From Filimonas zeae (GTDB taxonomy: Bacteria; Bacteroidota; Bacteroidia; Chitinophagales; Chitinophagaceae), in contig NZ_BMIB01000002.1 of assembly GCF_014641615.1 (NCBI RefSeq), positions 248,001 to 312,000 on the forward strand: a stretch of DNA of 64,000 nt. Direction: 5' to 3'. The position numbers and the translations under genes were made by a program. The notes under the pieces were generated by a model, which ran no database searches, was not told the DNA's origin, and saw nothing but the letters and a program-made list of their open reading frames with translations. How positions within the stretch are numbered: the stretch's first letter is position 1; the number at the start of each line of letters is the position of its first letter. Shown piece by piece: positions 17,665 through 25,104 of the stretch.

Positions 17665-18342
17665 CTATCTGTTACGCCCTTGTGTAGCAGGTTTTGTGTT
17701 AGCATTGGTAACAAATACATACCCTGCCATTACCAGCAGCACCGAAAAGCTTAAAAACAAATAATCCGGCAACGATGTACCAGCCCGTTGTACTACATTA
17801 TGCAGCCCCAGTAAATGATGGTCCATTATACCTTCCAATAAATTGAATACCCCCCAGCCTAACAATAACCCTCCACCAAGTATACGTTTGCGTTTGTATG
17901 CGTAGGAGGCACCTGCCAGCTTCCAGCTGAGTACTATACCGGTCAGCACAATCAGTAAACAAAAAGCATGAAAAATTCCATCCCAGAACATATTCACGCT
18001 TTTACCTACATAATTATCCGCTGCTACTTTGGCCGATAACATTTCATGCACCTGCAGTATCTGGTGAAATACTATTCCATCTACAAAACCGCCCAGTCCT
18101 ATACCCAATACCACAGCAGCACAGGCCGATCTATAACCATCGTGTTGTTTTTTCAGGCTCAGCCAAGCCAGCACACCCACTAAAACACTTAATATTATAA
18201 AAGGCAGCAGAATAATAAACAGTCCCGGCTGATCAAGCGTAGCTGCTATGGCATTACGTACCTGCCTGCTACAATAAAGGCAGGCAAACACAACGGCAGG
18301 CAGTAAAAACAGCAACACCAACAACATAACTCTTTTATACAT
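17665..18342 (-). CDS. DUF2243 membrane protein
   Basis: 225 residues from the ATG at 18342, which directly precedes a hydrophobic segment (MLLVLLFLLPAVVFACLYC). Two related halves carry the DUF2243 signature: GIGLGGFVDGIVFHQILQ with a nearby WDGIFHAF, and LLLGWGVFNLLEGIMDHHLL with LHNV. There are about six membrane segments. The conserved His and Asp residues in the membrane may bind a metal; the function is not known. It stands alone between short intergenic regions. Confidence 0.85.
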   Translation of the reverse strand: MYKRVMLLVLLFLLPAVVFACLYCSRQVRNAIAATLDQPGLFIILLPFIILSVLVGVLAWLSLKKQHDGYRSACAAVVLGIGLGGFVDGIVFHQILQVHEMLSAKVAADNYVGKSVNMFWDGIFHAFCLLIVLTGIVLSWKLAGASYAYKRKRILGGGLLLGWGVFNLLEGIMDHHLLGLHNVVQRAGTSLPDYLFLSFSVLLVMAGYVFVTNANTKPATQGRNR

Positions 18343-18582
18343 AACAAGTAATTTACTGCAAGCAGCAACTGTTAAGCCGGCCACTCACCATTTTATACAT
18401 GCCGGATATATAAAACACAAAAGCATGGCTGCTACACCACACTTTTGCTTATTGGATCTGGTTGGTCCTTTTTATTATATCCGTATAATTATTAATAAAA
18501 AAAGCATGCCACCAAACCTAAAACAAAACCGTACAGGTACATGTAATTAAGTAAGAAAACCGCCTGCTGTTACACAGGTTTA

Positions 18583-18770
18583 TTATGTATAGCTGGTACC
18601 CAGCAGCCGGAAAGCCTTAGGGCTAAGGCCTTTATTGTTCCGGAAAAACTTATTTAAATGACTTTCATCTGTAAACCCAAACTCGCTTACTATCTCGCCC
18701 AGCCGCTTATCGCTATGCAGCAGCCGGTGTTCTATTAATGTTTGCCGGTATTGGCGCCTCCGCCGTACAA
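18583..18770 (-). pseudogene. AraC-family regulator, C-terminal remnant
   Basis: The minus frame ending at TAA 18585-18583 reads RLGEIVSEFGFTDESHLNKF and FRNNKGLSPKAFRLLG, an unmistakable second helix-turn-helix of an AraC protein. Upstream the frame meets a stop about 62 codons back, and no sensor domain or first HTH is present. The lost N-terminus lies exactly where the remnant of an SDR gene begins on the other strand. Confidence 0.75.
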
Positions 18771-19014
18771 AGCCAGGCTATTGCAGCTTACGATGGTATT
18801 AAAAACGGCCTTGCCAACGCCGAGGGCCTTTTACAGGAAGATTATGGTAAGCCAGAAGCAACGGTACCGGCTATATTGAAACTGATAGATGCTGAAAACC
18901 CGCGCTGCGCCTTTTCTGGACAAAATAGGCTATAGCAAAACCCAACGCGTATATCAGGAAAAACTGAATGCCTGGAAAACCTGGCAAGAAGTAGCTGTAG
19001 CAGCACATAGTTAA
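18738..19014 (+). pseudogene. Short-chain dehydrogenase, C-terminal remnant
   Basis: The frame from 18738 reads IAAYDGIKNGL, DYGKPEATVPAILKLIDAEN and then breaks. Two one-base losses near 18900 and 18915 are needed to restore LRLF and then LDKIGYSKTQRVYQEKLNAW up to the TAA at 19012-19014. This matches the substrate-loop and C-terminal region of SDR enzymes in which a G-x-P-x-x-x-x-x-A-I-x-x-x-x-x-x-E-x-P-P-L-R motif follows the catalytic domain. The Rossmann and catalytic parts are absent. Confidence 0.7.
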
Positions 19015-19038
19015 TACCTGTTAGCAAAAAACAAGAAT

Positions 19039-19073
19039 GAATCAAGGGGGGATTGAATGCCCCCTCTTAATTC
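19039..19073 (-). terminator. Terminator-like hairpin after quinone oxidoreductase
   Basis: On the minus strand GAATTAAGAGGGGG pairs with CCCCCCTTGATTC with one bulge, followed further on by a T-rich run. It starts just after the stop at 19079. Confidence 0.5.
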
Positions 19074-19078
19074 ATATA

Positions 19079-20014
19079 CTAAACTATCACCACTACCTTA
19101 CCAACCGTTTTGCCAGTGGCAATTTGCAAATGCGCTTCGCGCATTTGTTCAAAAGAAAAGACGTGTGCTATATGGGGCCTAAAAATGCCCTGCTGTAAAA
19201 GTCCGGCAATTTGCTGCATATCAGCACCATTAGATTGCACCAGCATAAACTGCGCATGTACCCCTTTTTCCTTTGCGTAGCTAACCAGTGCCTCGCTTAT
19301 ACCTGAAGGTATACTTACAACAGCACCTCCCGCTTTCGTTATTGCTATTGAATTGGCTACATTATCTCCACCTACCGTATCCAGTACAAAATCATATTCA
19401 GGCTGTTGGCCACTCCAGTTATAACCATTGTAATCAATATGCCTGTCAACACCAAGGCTTAATACAAAATCTTTATTTACTGCAGAGGAAGTGGCCGTAA
19501 CCGTAGCCCCCAGGTGTTTGGCCAGTTGAATAGCAATATGCCCAACACCACCTGCACCGGCATGTATTAATACACGTTGGCCCTTCTGCACTTTACCGTT
19601 GGTAACCAAAGCCTGCCAGGCAGTTAAAGCAACCAGCGTAGTAGCCGCTGCAGTTTCAAAAGAAAAATTGGCAGGCTTCAGCGCCAGTTGGACTGCGGGG
19701 GGGGCAACATACTCAGCATACCCCTTTCCATGCCCCGGAAAATTTACCATACCCAATACTTCATCACCAGCCTTAAACAAATCACTTTTGCTTTCCGTAA
19801 CAACACCCGAAATATCCCATCCTAAAATTATCGGATTCGCATTTTTTACTGCGGCATACACCCCATAGCCTTCACGCACTTTTACATCCACAGGGTTAAT
19901 GCTGATGGCCTTTACTTTTACCAGCACCTCACCGGCGGCAATTTCCGGAATGGGCAAATCCCGGTACTCCAGTTTATCTACTCCACCCGGACCGTTTAAT
20001 ACAATTGCTTTCAT
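19079..20014 (-). CDS. Quinone oxidoreductase-like NADP-dependent dehydrogenase (zinc-free MDR)
   Basis: 311 residues of the medium-chain dehydrogenase/reductase superfamily. The GroES-like N-terminal domain has VKVKAISINPVDVKVREGYG, the coenzyme domain has the glycine motif HAGAGGVGHIAIQLAKHLGA near residues 150-170, and the catalytic zinc ligands of true alcohol dehydrogenases are missing, as expected for the quinone oxidoreductase branch. It probably reduces quinones or enones with NADPH. It follows the enoyl-CoA hydratase-like gene by 17 bases, and an AraC regulator stands upstream, so the two enzymes form one regulated unit. Confidence 0.88.
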   Translation of the reverse strand: MKAIVLNGPGGVDKLEYRDLPIPEIAAGEVLVKVKAISINPVDVKVREGYGVYAAVKNANPIILGWDISGVVTESKSDLFKAGDEVLGMVNFPGHGKGYAEYVAPPAVQLALKPANFSFETAAATTLVALTAWQALVTNGKVQKGQRVLIHAGAGGVGHIAIQLAKHLGATVTATSSAVNKDFVLSLGVDRHIDYNGYNWSGQQPEYDFVLDTVGGDNVANSIAITKAGGAVVSIPSGISEALVSYAKEKGVHAQFMLVQSNGADMQQIAGLLQQGIFRPHIAHVFSFEQMREAHLQIATGKTVGKVVVIV

Positions 20015-20031
20015 ATTCTTTAGTTTCGGGA

Positions 20032-20835
20032 CTATAAATATTTTCCAAGATTCAATTCCACATCGCTGTTTTGCTGCAATCCTTTTTCAAACAACATCTT
20101 TATTCTCTCCCGGGCTTCCTTCCATTGCAACGCGGCAAAAAATTGCGTTTGTGTATCCATAATGTGTTCATTTACCGGAAGGGTTGCGTTACGGTTCATA
20201 ATAGCCTTAACACTGGCAATAGCCTGCTTATCAAAAGAAGCAATTCTTGCAGCAAACCTGTCTGTAAAACCATCCAGTTCCGCGTCGGGAATAGCACGGT
20301 TAACCCAACCATATTGCGCTGCCAGTCCGGCATTGTAATCATCACCACTTAATATAATTTCCAAAGCCCTGGCTTTACCAGTAAGTAAATGCAAACGCTC
20401 CAGGCCACCACCCCCCGGAAAAGCACCAATGCCAATTTCAGGCTGGGCAAAAAATGCTTTCTCCTTACTGGCAAAACGAATATCAAAAGCCTGTATAAAT
20501 TCGCTGCCCAGACCTCTGGCTCTTCCTCTTATGGAAGCAATGCTTACAAAGGGCGCCTGCTCTATACGTTTGGCAATATCCGGCCAGGCAATGGAAAGCC
20601 CGGTTTTACCCGTTCCTTTAGGAAAATCGTTGGCGTGCAGCAGTTCAACATGGGCTACAAAAAAGTCAGGGTTAGCTGTTTCAAAAACAACCACCTGTAA
20701 ATTTTCATTGGCTTCCATTTCATCCATTAACACCATCAACTGGCGGGAGAAATCTGTATCAAACAGATTGATAGGCGGATTATCTATGCTTACTTTCCAA
20801 TAAGCATTACTTACTTTGTTTGTTGTAAAAATCAT
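20032..20835 (-). CDS. Enoyl-CoA hydratase/isomerase family protein
   Basis: 267 residues from ATG 20835; an upstream in-frame ATG (20856) lies inside the promoter and is less likely. The crotonase fold shows in WKVSIDNPPINLFD, the oxyanion-hole region ASIRGRARGLGSEFIQAFDI with GLG near residue 110, and FAQPEIGIGAFPGGGGLERL. The family binds acyl-CoA thioesters, but some members act on other substrates and the reaction here is not certain. It is cotranscribed with the quinone oxidoreductase-like gene downstream. Confidence 0.85.
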   Translation of the reverse strand: MIFTTNKVSNAYWKVSIDNPPINLFDTDFSRQLMVLMDEMEANENLQVVVFETANPDFFVAHVELLHANDFPKGTGKTGLSIAWPDIAKRIEQAPFVSIASIRGRARGLGSEFIQAFDIRFASKEKAFFAQPEIGIGAFPGGGGLERLHLLTGKARALEIILSGDDYNAGLAAQYGWVNRAIPDAELDGFTDRFAARIASFDKQAIASVKAIMNRNATLPVNEHIMDTQTQFFAALQWKEARERIKMLFEKGLQQNSDVELNLGKYL

Positions 20836-20853
20836 ACAGGCTATTTTGCGTAT

Positions 20854-20861
20854 CAAAATTA
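20854..20861 (-). promoter_or_regulatory. Candidate -7 element (TAATTTTG) of the hydratase operon
   Basis: TAATTTTG on the minus strand matches TAnnTTTG and lies about 19 bases before the chosen start. The extended sequence TAATTTTGATA is the same as in the Atu4866-OYE promoter. No TTTG is found at the usual -33 spacing, so an activator may be needed. Confidence 0.45.
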
Positions 20862-20900
20862 GCTGTAGCTCTTACCGCAGAATATAACAAATCAGGGATG

Positions 20901-21803
20901 TTACTGAACAATTCCGGGATTTCTTAGTTCACCCGGCGACACTCCGCGTATTTTCTTAAACAGCCTTGAAAAATAAGAAGCGCTTTCAAAACCTAACCGG
21001 TATGCAATATCGCTTACATTCATATCCGTTTGAAGCAGCAGTATTTCTGCCTGTTCCATTACATAAGCCTGTAACAGGTTCATAGTGCTTCTGCCGGTTT
21101 CCTTCCGCACCATTTCAGTAAGATAATCAGGAGAAACATTCAGTTCCGCTGCTAATGAAGAAACAGTGGGTACCCTTTTTACCGGTTGTGACAGATTGTT
21201 GTAATAACTTTGCAGCGCCAGTTTAACCCGGGCAGCTACCGGCTGCTGAAAAGCAGGCTTTTCGCTAAACTGCCTTTCGTAATACAGTTCCGCATAAGTG
21301 AGTATTACGTTTAACAGCGACAATATCACGTCTATATTCGCCTGCTCCTTCTTGTGCATCAGCTCCACATGAATTTTTGTAAAAAGCCATGTAATGGTTT
21401 CTTCTTCTTCCGGCATCATAAAAAGTGCATCGCTTACTTCATAGCTAAAATACCGGTACCGGCTTACCTTATGGGCAACAGGGTGTTTTTTAAGCAGGTT
21501 GGGATGGAATACAAAAGCATAACCATCCCAAAAGGTAAGTGCATCCCAGGATACCACCTGCCCGGGCTCGCTAAACAACATCAGGCCCGCCTCCGTATTG
21601 TACTGGTGTTTGCCATATTTAATTTCCCCGGCAAACTTCTTCTTCAAAGCAATCTTAAAAAGATTTACCTGTATTTCTCCGCTGGTTTGCGGAAAGTTGG
21701 GTATGGCCTGCTTGCAAACCCTGCTATCCATTAATGAATGCAAAGGGGCACTCAAATTCAGGTACCGGTTGTATTCTGTTAAGTTGTTAAATACTTTCAC
21801 CAT
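20901..21803 (-). CDS. AraC-family transcriptional regulator
   Basis: 300 residues. The sensor half (ALKKKFAGEIKYGKHQYNTE, then LMLFSEPGQVVSWD) is of the type common in Bacteroidota AraC proteins. The DNA-binding half contains VSSLAAELNVSPDYLTEMVR and the second HTH NVSDIAYRLGFESASYFSRL followed by FKKIRGVSPGELR. It is 65 bases upstream of the hydratase/quinone oxidoreductase pair on the same strand and is their likely activator. Confidence 0.88.
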   Translation of the reverse strand: MVKVFNNLTEYNRYLNLSAPLHSLMDSRVCKQAIPNFPQTSGEIQVNLFKIALKKKFAGEIKYGKHQYNTEAGLMLFSEPGQVVSWDALTFWDGYAFVFHPNLLKKHPVAHKVSRYRYFSYEVSDALFMMPEEEETITWLFTKIHVELMHKKEQANIDVILSLLNVILTYAELYYERQFSEKPAFQQPVAARVKLALQSYYNNLSQPVKRVPTVSSLAAELNVSPDYLTEMVRKETGRSTMNLLQAYVMEQAEILLLQTDMNVSDIAYRLGFESASYFSRLFKKIRGVSPGELRNPGIVQ

Positions 21804-21919
21804 TCAAAAGTAGCTATTGTTGTTATACAGCAGCACATTGGCTGCCGGGATAGTATAAACACCACACAGGCCTCTACTACAGCTGCCTGTTAACAGAGTA
21901 AGAAACGCCAGACAGATTT

Positions 21920-22210
21920 TTAAAACTGATTCAGGAAAAAATTTGCCTCATGGGTAAACAGTTCCGGATATTGAAAAAAGGAACCATGCGCAGCATCGGG
22001 ATAATAACTGAGCACCGCATTGGGCAGTTGTTTAAACAGCTCGTAAGAGGTATCGCTGTTCATCATTTCATCGTTACTGCCCTTTATAAGAAGTACGGGA
22101 TGGTGTACACCGGATAAACAAAAATAGTAAAATCTGTTTGCATTTTTCCATTTTAACTCAACTGGCTCAAATGCTCCAAAAAGTGCTTTTAAAAATTTAA
22201 ATATTTCGGG
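21920..22210 (-). pseudogene. Alpha/beta hydrolase, C-terminal remnant
   Basis: Directly after the stop of the thioredoxin-like gene, and in the same frame, the minus strand reads WKNANRFYYFCLSGV, HHPVLLIKGSNDEMMNSD, SYELFKQLPNAVLSYYPDA and AHGSFFQYPELF up to TAA at 21922-21920. This is the C-terminal third of an alpha/beta hydrolase: the beta strand before the catalytic acid (G-x-N-D) and the catalytic His (D-A-A-H-G). The nucleophile elbow and N-terminal half are absent and no start codon precedes it, so it is a truncated remnant. Confidence 0.7.
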
Positions 22211-22762
22211 TTAGCGGTAAAAGCTACTTAACTCCTGCATCAGCTCAGCTCCCTTATCTTCATTATACCAGTTCTGCAACGCAATTTTCGTGGCTTCAAA
22301 ATCAGCGCCGGCAGCTTTAAACTTATTCATCACCTGCTGCGCACCTGCCGGCCGGGGGCCCCAATGGAAAATATCCTGCCCGCTTTCATTACGTACTATC
22401 AGTTTAGGTATGCTTTTGCTACCGTTTGTCAGGTACAGATCAATAAGAAAAGGAGGTTGATCGCGAAGCTGTATCTCATAAGTAATAAGTGGATTGCAGG
22501 CCGCCAGCTTTATGAGAAAAGGAACCACATGGGCAGCATCACCACACCAGGGTTCGGTAATAATAACCCAGTGCTGCAGAGCGCTTACACGTATTATTTG
22601 CGCCACCAGCTGTTCATTCAATTGTGCCTGCTTATCCCAGCGGCTCATGCGCGACCGGTTAAGCTTTGTGTAGTTAAAATACGCACTATCATTATAGGGA
22701 GGCTGCAGATTTTTACTGCTCAGAATATCATCAAATAACTGCTGGTATTGCTGGTAATTCAT
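22211..22762 (-). CDS. Thioredoxin-family protein
   Basis: 183 residues from ATG 22762. A helical N-terminal region (MNYQQYQQLFDDILSS) precedes a thioredoxin-like fold: LQHWVIITEPWCGDAAHVVP near residues 70-90, then QLRDQPPFLIDLYLTNGSKS and IPKLIVRNE with the cis-Pro. The active site is W-C-G-D-A, so only one of the two cysteines of classical C-x-x-C thioredoxins is present. This group is widespread in Bacteroidota and is probably cytoplasmic. Its stop adjoins the remnant of an alpha/beta hydrolase. Confidence 0.85.
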   Translation of the reverse strand: MNYQQYQQLFDDILSSKNLQPPYNDSAYFNYTKLNRSRMSRWDKQAQLNEQLVAQIIRVSALQHWVIITEPWCGDAAHVVPFLIKLAACNPLITYEIQLRDQPPFLIDLYLTNGSKSIPKLIVRNESGQDIFHWGPRPAGAQQVMNKFKAAGADFEATKIALQNWYNEDKGAELMQELSSFYR

Positions 22763-22868
22763 GTCAATCGTTATGTATGAAGGCAAAGTTGACTATTTAT
22801 AACATACATACAATAGCCCCCCCTGAAAAAAGGTAGTATTTTCAGTCAATACCGGCACAAACGGCAAC

Positions 22869-23450
22869 TTATTTATCAAACACAGATAAAGCAGTAGCTA
22901 CAATATCTTCAAAAAACTGCTTATCACCGGTAACTTTTGCATACACTTGCATACCGGTTACGGTAGTACATAAAAAGCGGGCAAGCGCCCTTGCATCCTT
23001 AGCTGCATCCACTTCACCCTTTTGCTGCCCCTTTTTAATAAAGGCACATACTGCATCTTCAATTATCCGGTTATCTTCACAAACCAGTTTATTGGTGGGT
23101 TTATCATGCGCCGCCACTTCTACCTCTGCATTTACTTTAAAGCAGCCTTTGGGTTTCCCTTTCGCAACTGCGTTGGCAACCACCGCATCCAGCAACATTT
23201 TCACCCCTTCCTTTACCGTGGCAGCTGTGTCTAATATTGTCAGCATGCGGCAGGTACCATCCTGCTGGTATTGCTCCAGCGCTTTTATGTATAGGTTATG
23301 CTTATCGCCAAAAGCATGATAAATACTGGAGCGGGCTATACCCAGGCCATCGATAAGATCGTGCAGGGATGTGGCATTATAACCATTCTTCCAGAAGATG
23401 GTAATAGCCTTTCTCAGTACCTCCGTTTCATCAAAATCTTTTGAACGCAT
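22869..23450 (-). CDS. TetR-family transcriptional regulator
   Basis: 193 residues from ATG 23450; the frame extends further upstream but that part overlaps the SDR gene and lacks homology. The N-terminal HTH is AITIFWKNGYNATSLHDLID, GLGIARSSIYHAFGDKHNLY, and the rest is the helical ligand domain with KPKGCFKVNAEVE, typical of AcrR/YxaF-like repressors. It follows the SDR gene by 58 bases on the same strand, and a palindrome overlaps the SDR promoter, so it is probably an autoregulating repressor of this two-gene unit. Confidence 0.88.
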   Translation of the reverse strand: MRSKDFDETEVLRKAITIFWKNGYNATSLHDLIDGLGIARSSIYHAFGDKHNLYIKALEQYQQDGTCRMLTILDTAATVKEGVKMLLDAVVANAVAKGKPKGCFKVNAEVEVAAHDKPTNKLVCEDNRIIEDAVCAFIKKGQQKGEVDAAKDARALARFLCTTVTGMQVYAKVTGDKQFFEDIVATALSVFDK

Positions 23451-23508
23451 ATAATAACAATAGCTTTGCCCGTTGCCGGCAAAGCTATTAAATAAAAACA
23501 ACAACTGA

Positions 23509-24258
23509 TTACCGCAATCCACCACTGGCCAGTATCAACTCGCCCGTAACCCATCTGGCATCATCCGAGGCCAGAAAGGCTGTAGCCAGTGCAATATCTT
23601 CCGGCTGCCCTACCCTACCCAGGGGCGTAGTGCTTACCATACCCGCTTCAGCTTCACTTCCTATAAAACCAGCAGCTGTTGAACCTTCTGTTACCACTAT
23701 ACCGGGGTTTACTGAATTTACCCGGATATTTTTAGGGCCTAACTCTTTTGAAAGCACGCGCGTAATAGCGTCTACTGCACTTTTAGTAGCTGTATAAACT
23801 GCACTGCCCGCAGGCGTGGCGCTGGATACGGCAGAACCGATGTTAATAATGCTGCCACCCTTTTTGCCAAAGTTTTTTGCAGCCGCTTTAGACGCCAGCA
23901 GTACACCCAGCACATTGATATTGAACTGATGGTGGTAAGACTCTTCTGTAAAATCTTCCAGTGCACTCCACTGGTAAACACCAGCATTGTTAACCAGTAT
24001 ATCAACAGCACCGTATTGCCCCACTGCTTCTGCAAAAAGGCGGTCTACATCTGCCGCTTTTGATACATCACCCTGCACCGCTACCGCCCTGCCACCGTTG
24101 GCTACAATTTTGCCTACTACCTTTTCAGCATCTTCCTTTGCCGCTGCATAGTTAACTACTACCGCTGCACCATCCGCAGCCAGCTTTTCAGCAATGCCTG
24201 CACCAATTCCTTTCGAAGCGCCCGTTACTACGGCCACTTTATTGTCCAGTCTTTTCAT
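23509..24258 (-). CDS. SDR-family oxidoreductase
   Basis: 249 residues from ATG 24258; a start at 24279 would lie in the operator. The classical SDR features are complete: AVVTGASKGIGAGIAEKLAA near residues 8-28, the NNAGVYQW motif near 85, the catalytic Ser and Y-x-x-x-K in SAVYTATKSAVDAI near 155, and the C-terminal ARWVTGELILASGG. It is a 3-oxoacyl-reductase/glucose-dehydrogenase-like enzyme with unknown substrate. It is the first gene of a unit with the TetR regulator that follows. Confidence 0.9.
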   Translation of the reverse strand: MKRLDNKVAVVTGASKGIGAGIAEKLAADGAAVVVNYAAAKEDAEKVVGKIVANGGRAVAVQGDVSKAADVDRLFAEAVGQYGAVDILVNNAGVYQWSALEDFTEESYHHQFNINVLGVLLASKAAAKNFGKKGGSIINIGSAVSSATPAGSAVYTATKSAVDAITRVLSKELGPKNIRVNSVNPGIVVTEGSTAAGFIGSEAEAGMVSTTPLGRVGQPEDIALATAFLASDDARWVTGELILASGGLR

Positions 24259-24262
24259 ATTT

Positions 24263-24278
24263 TGTACCATTTGGTACA
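24263..24278. promoter_or_regulatory. Palindromic operator, probable TetR site
   Basis: TGTACCA-TT-TGGTACA is a perfect inverted repeat with 7-base arms. It starts 4 bases upstream of the SDR start codon and abuts the -7 element, so a bound repressor would cover the transcription start. A further half site TTGGTACA occurs at 24303-24310. Confidence 0.7.
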
Positions 24279-24311
24279 CAAAGATATACAGTATTAGACT
24301 AATTGGTACAA
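24279..24311 (-). promoter_or_regulatory. Promoter of the SDR-TetR operon
   Basis: On the minus strand TATCTTTG (24286-24279) is an exact TAnnTTTG -7 element, with a TTG (24311-24309) 22 bases upstream as a -33 candidate. The -33 overlaps the second operator half site. Confidence 0.6.
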
Positions 24312-24447
24312 TTTATTTTCCTGAGGGAAAATTCGCATTAGAAATATCACACATTCCCATCCTTGTTATAGCCTCATAGATTCCTGCATTAAACAAAAGC
24401 ATGAGAACATAAAACAGAAGTAAGGAAGGCTACAAACAGAAAAGATT

Positions 24448-24983
24448 TCATTCAGTAGGTATTGGTAAAAAGAATGCTGCAACGACATTGATAGCAGCCA
24501 GAAGAACTGCTTCATCAATTCCCAATAAAATGCTACAACAAAACCTACCTGAAGCTAATACAGCGAAATTTACACCTGAAGCCACAAAAAAAAGATAACC
24601 AGCCAGATTCTGAACCACGTAATACAGATTACACAGTTTATTAAACACACCCACCACTGTATATGTGGCGATCAGTTTAGCAGCTATAGGGATCATCCCT
24701 ACATATGTAGCGATGATCCCTATAGCAATTGGAAGCATGTTACACATGTAGCGGCAAGTTTTACAGCTGTAGAAATCAGCCCCACATATGTAGCGATCAG
24801 TCCTATAGCTATGGGAATCATCCTCACATATGTTGCGTTCTGTTTAGCAGCTGTGAAATTCATCCCCACATATGTGGCGATCAGTTTAGCAGCTATGGGA
24901 TTCATCCCCACATATGTAGCGATCACTCCCATAGCTATAGCGATCATCCCCACACAACTAAATTTCATAACCACTACCATCAA
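24448..24983 (-). pseudogene. Frameshifted ORF with 14-residue repeats
   Basis: Two overlapping minus-strand frames, 24983-24720 and 24747-24448, join into one if a single base missing near 24743 is restored. The N-terminal part repeats a 14-residue unit such as ATYVGMNPIAAKLI about seven times; the C-terminal part (LAGYLFFVASGVNFAVLASG) is hydrophobic and non-repetitive. No family is recognised. Either a small repeat protein has decayed, or the frames are a by-product of an array that is open on both strands. Confidence 0.4.
24661..24955. repeat. 42-bp tandem repeat array, 7 copies
   Basis: Seven units of 42 bp (one of 41) each start at ATATGT or ACATGT: phase markers ATGT lie at 24663, 24705, 24746, 24788, 24830, 24872 and 24914. 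The unit contains the palindrome CACATATG(T)G, then GGCGATCAG, a TAGCAGCTAT or TATAGCTAT palindrome and ATTCATCCC. Copies differ at several positions. The units have no stops in at least three frames. Confidence 0.85.
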
Positions 24984-25041
24984 AACCGCTGATTGTTAAC
25001 CATTTAAGAAAAGCTGTTCTTATATAACAAAGTATAAACAA

Positions 25042-25071
25042 CAAAAATCCCCCTGCGGTGGCGCAGAGGGA
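25042..25071 (-). terminator. Terminator of the pectate lyase-like gene
   Basis: On the minus strand TCCCTCTGC-GCCACC-GCAGGGGGA forms a hairpin (25071-25048) with one G:T pair, followed by five T residues. It lies 34 bases after the stop at 25105. Confidence 0.75.
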
Positions 25072-25104
25072 TGATAATAAAATTGCCCTGTTTTATGCTA
25101 CCGG

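Noticed and set aside
24661..24955. CRISPR array
   Set aside because: The repeats are contiguous without unique spacers and drift between copies; no cas gene is nearby.
24729..24992. Plus-strand Cys/His-rich ORF over the 42-bp array
   Set aside because: It follows from the partial symmetry of the repeat units and has no non-repetitive domain; treated as part of the repeat.
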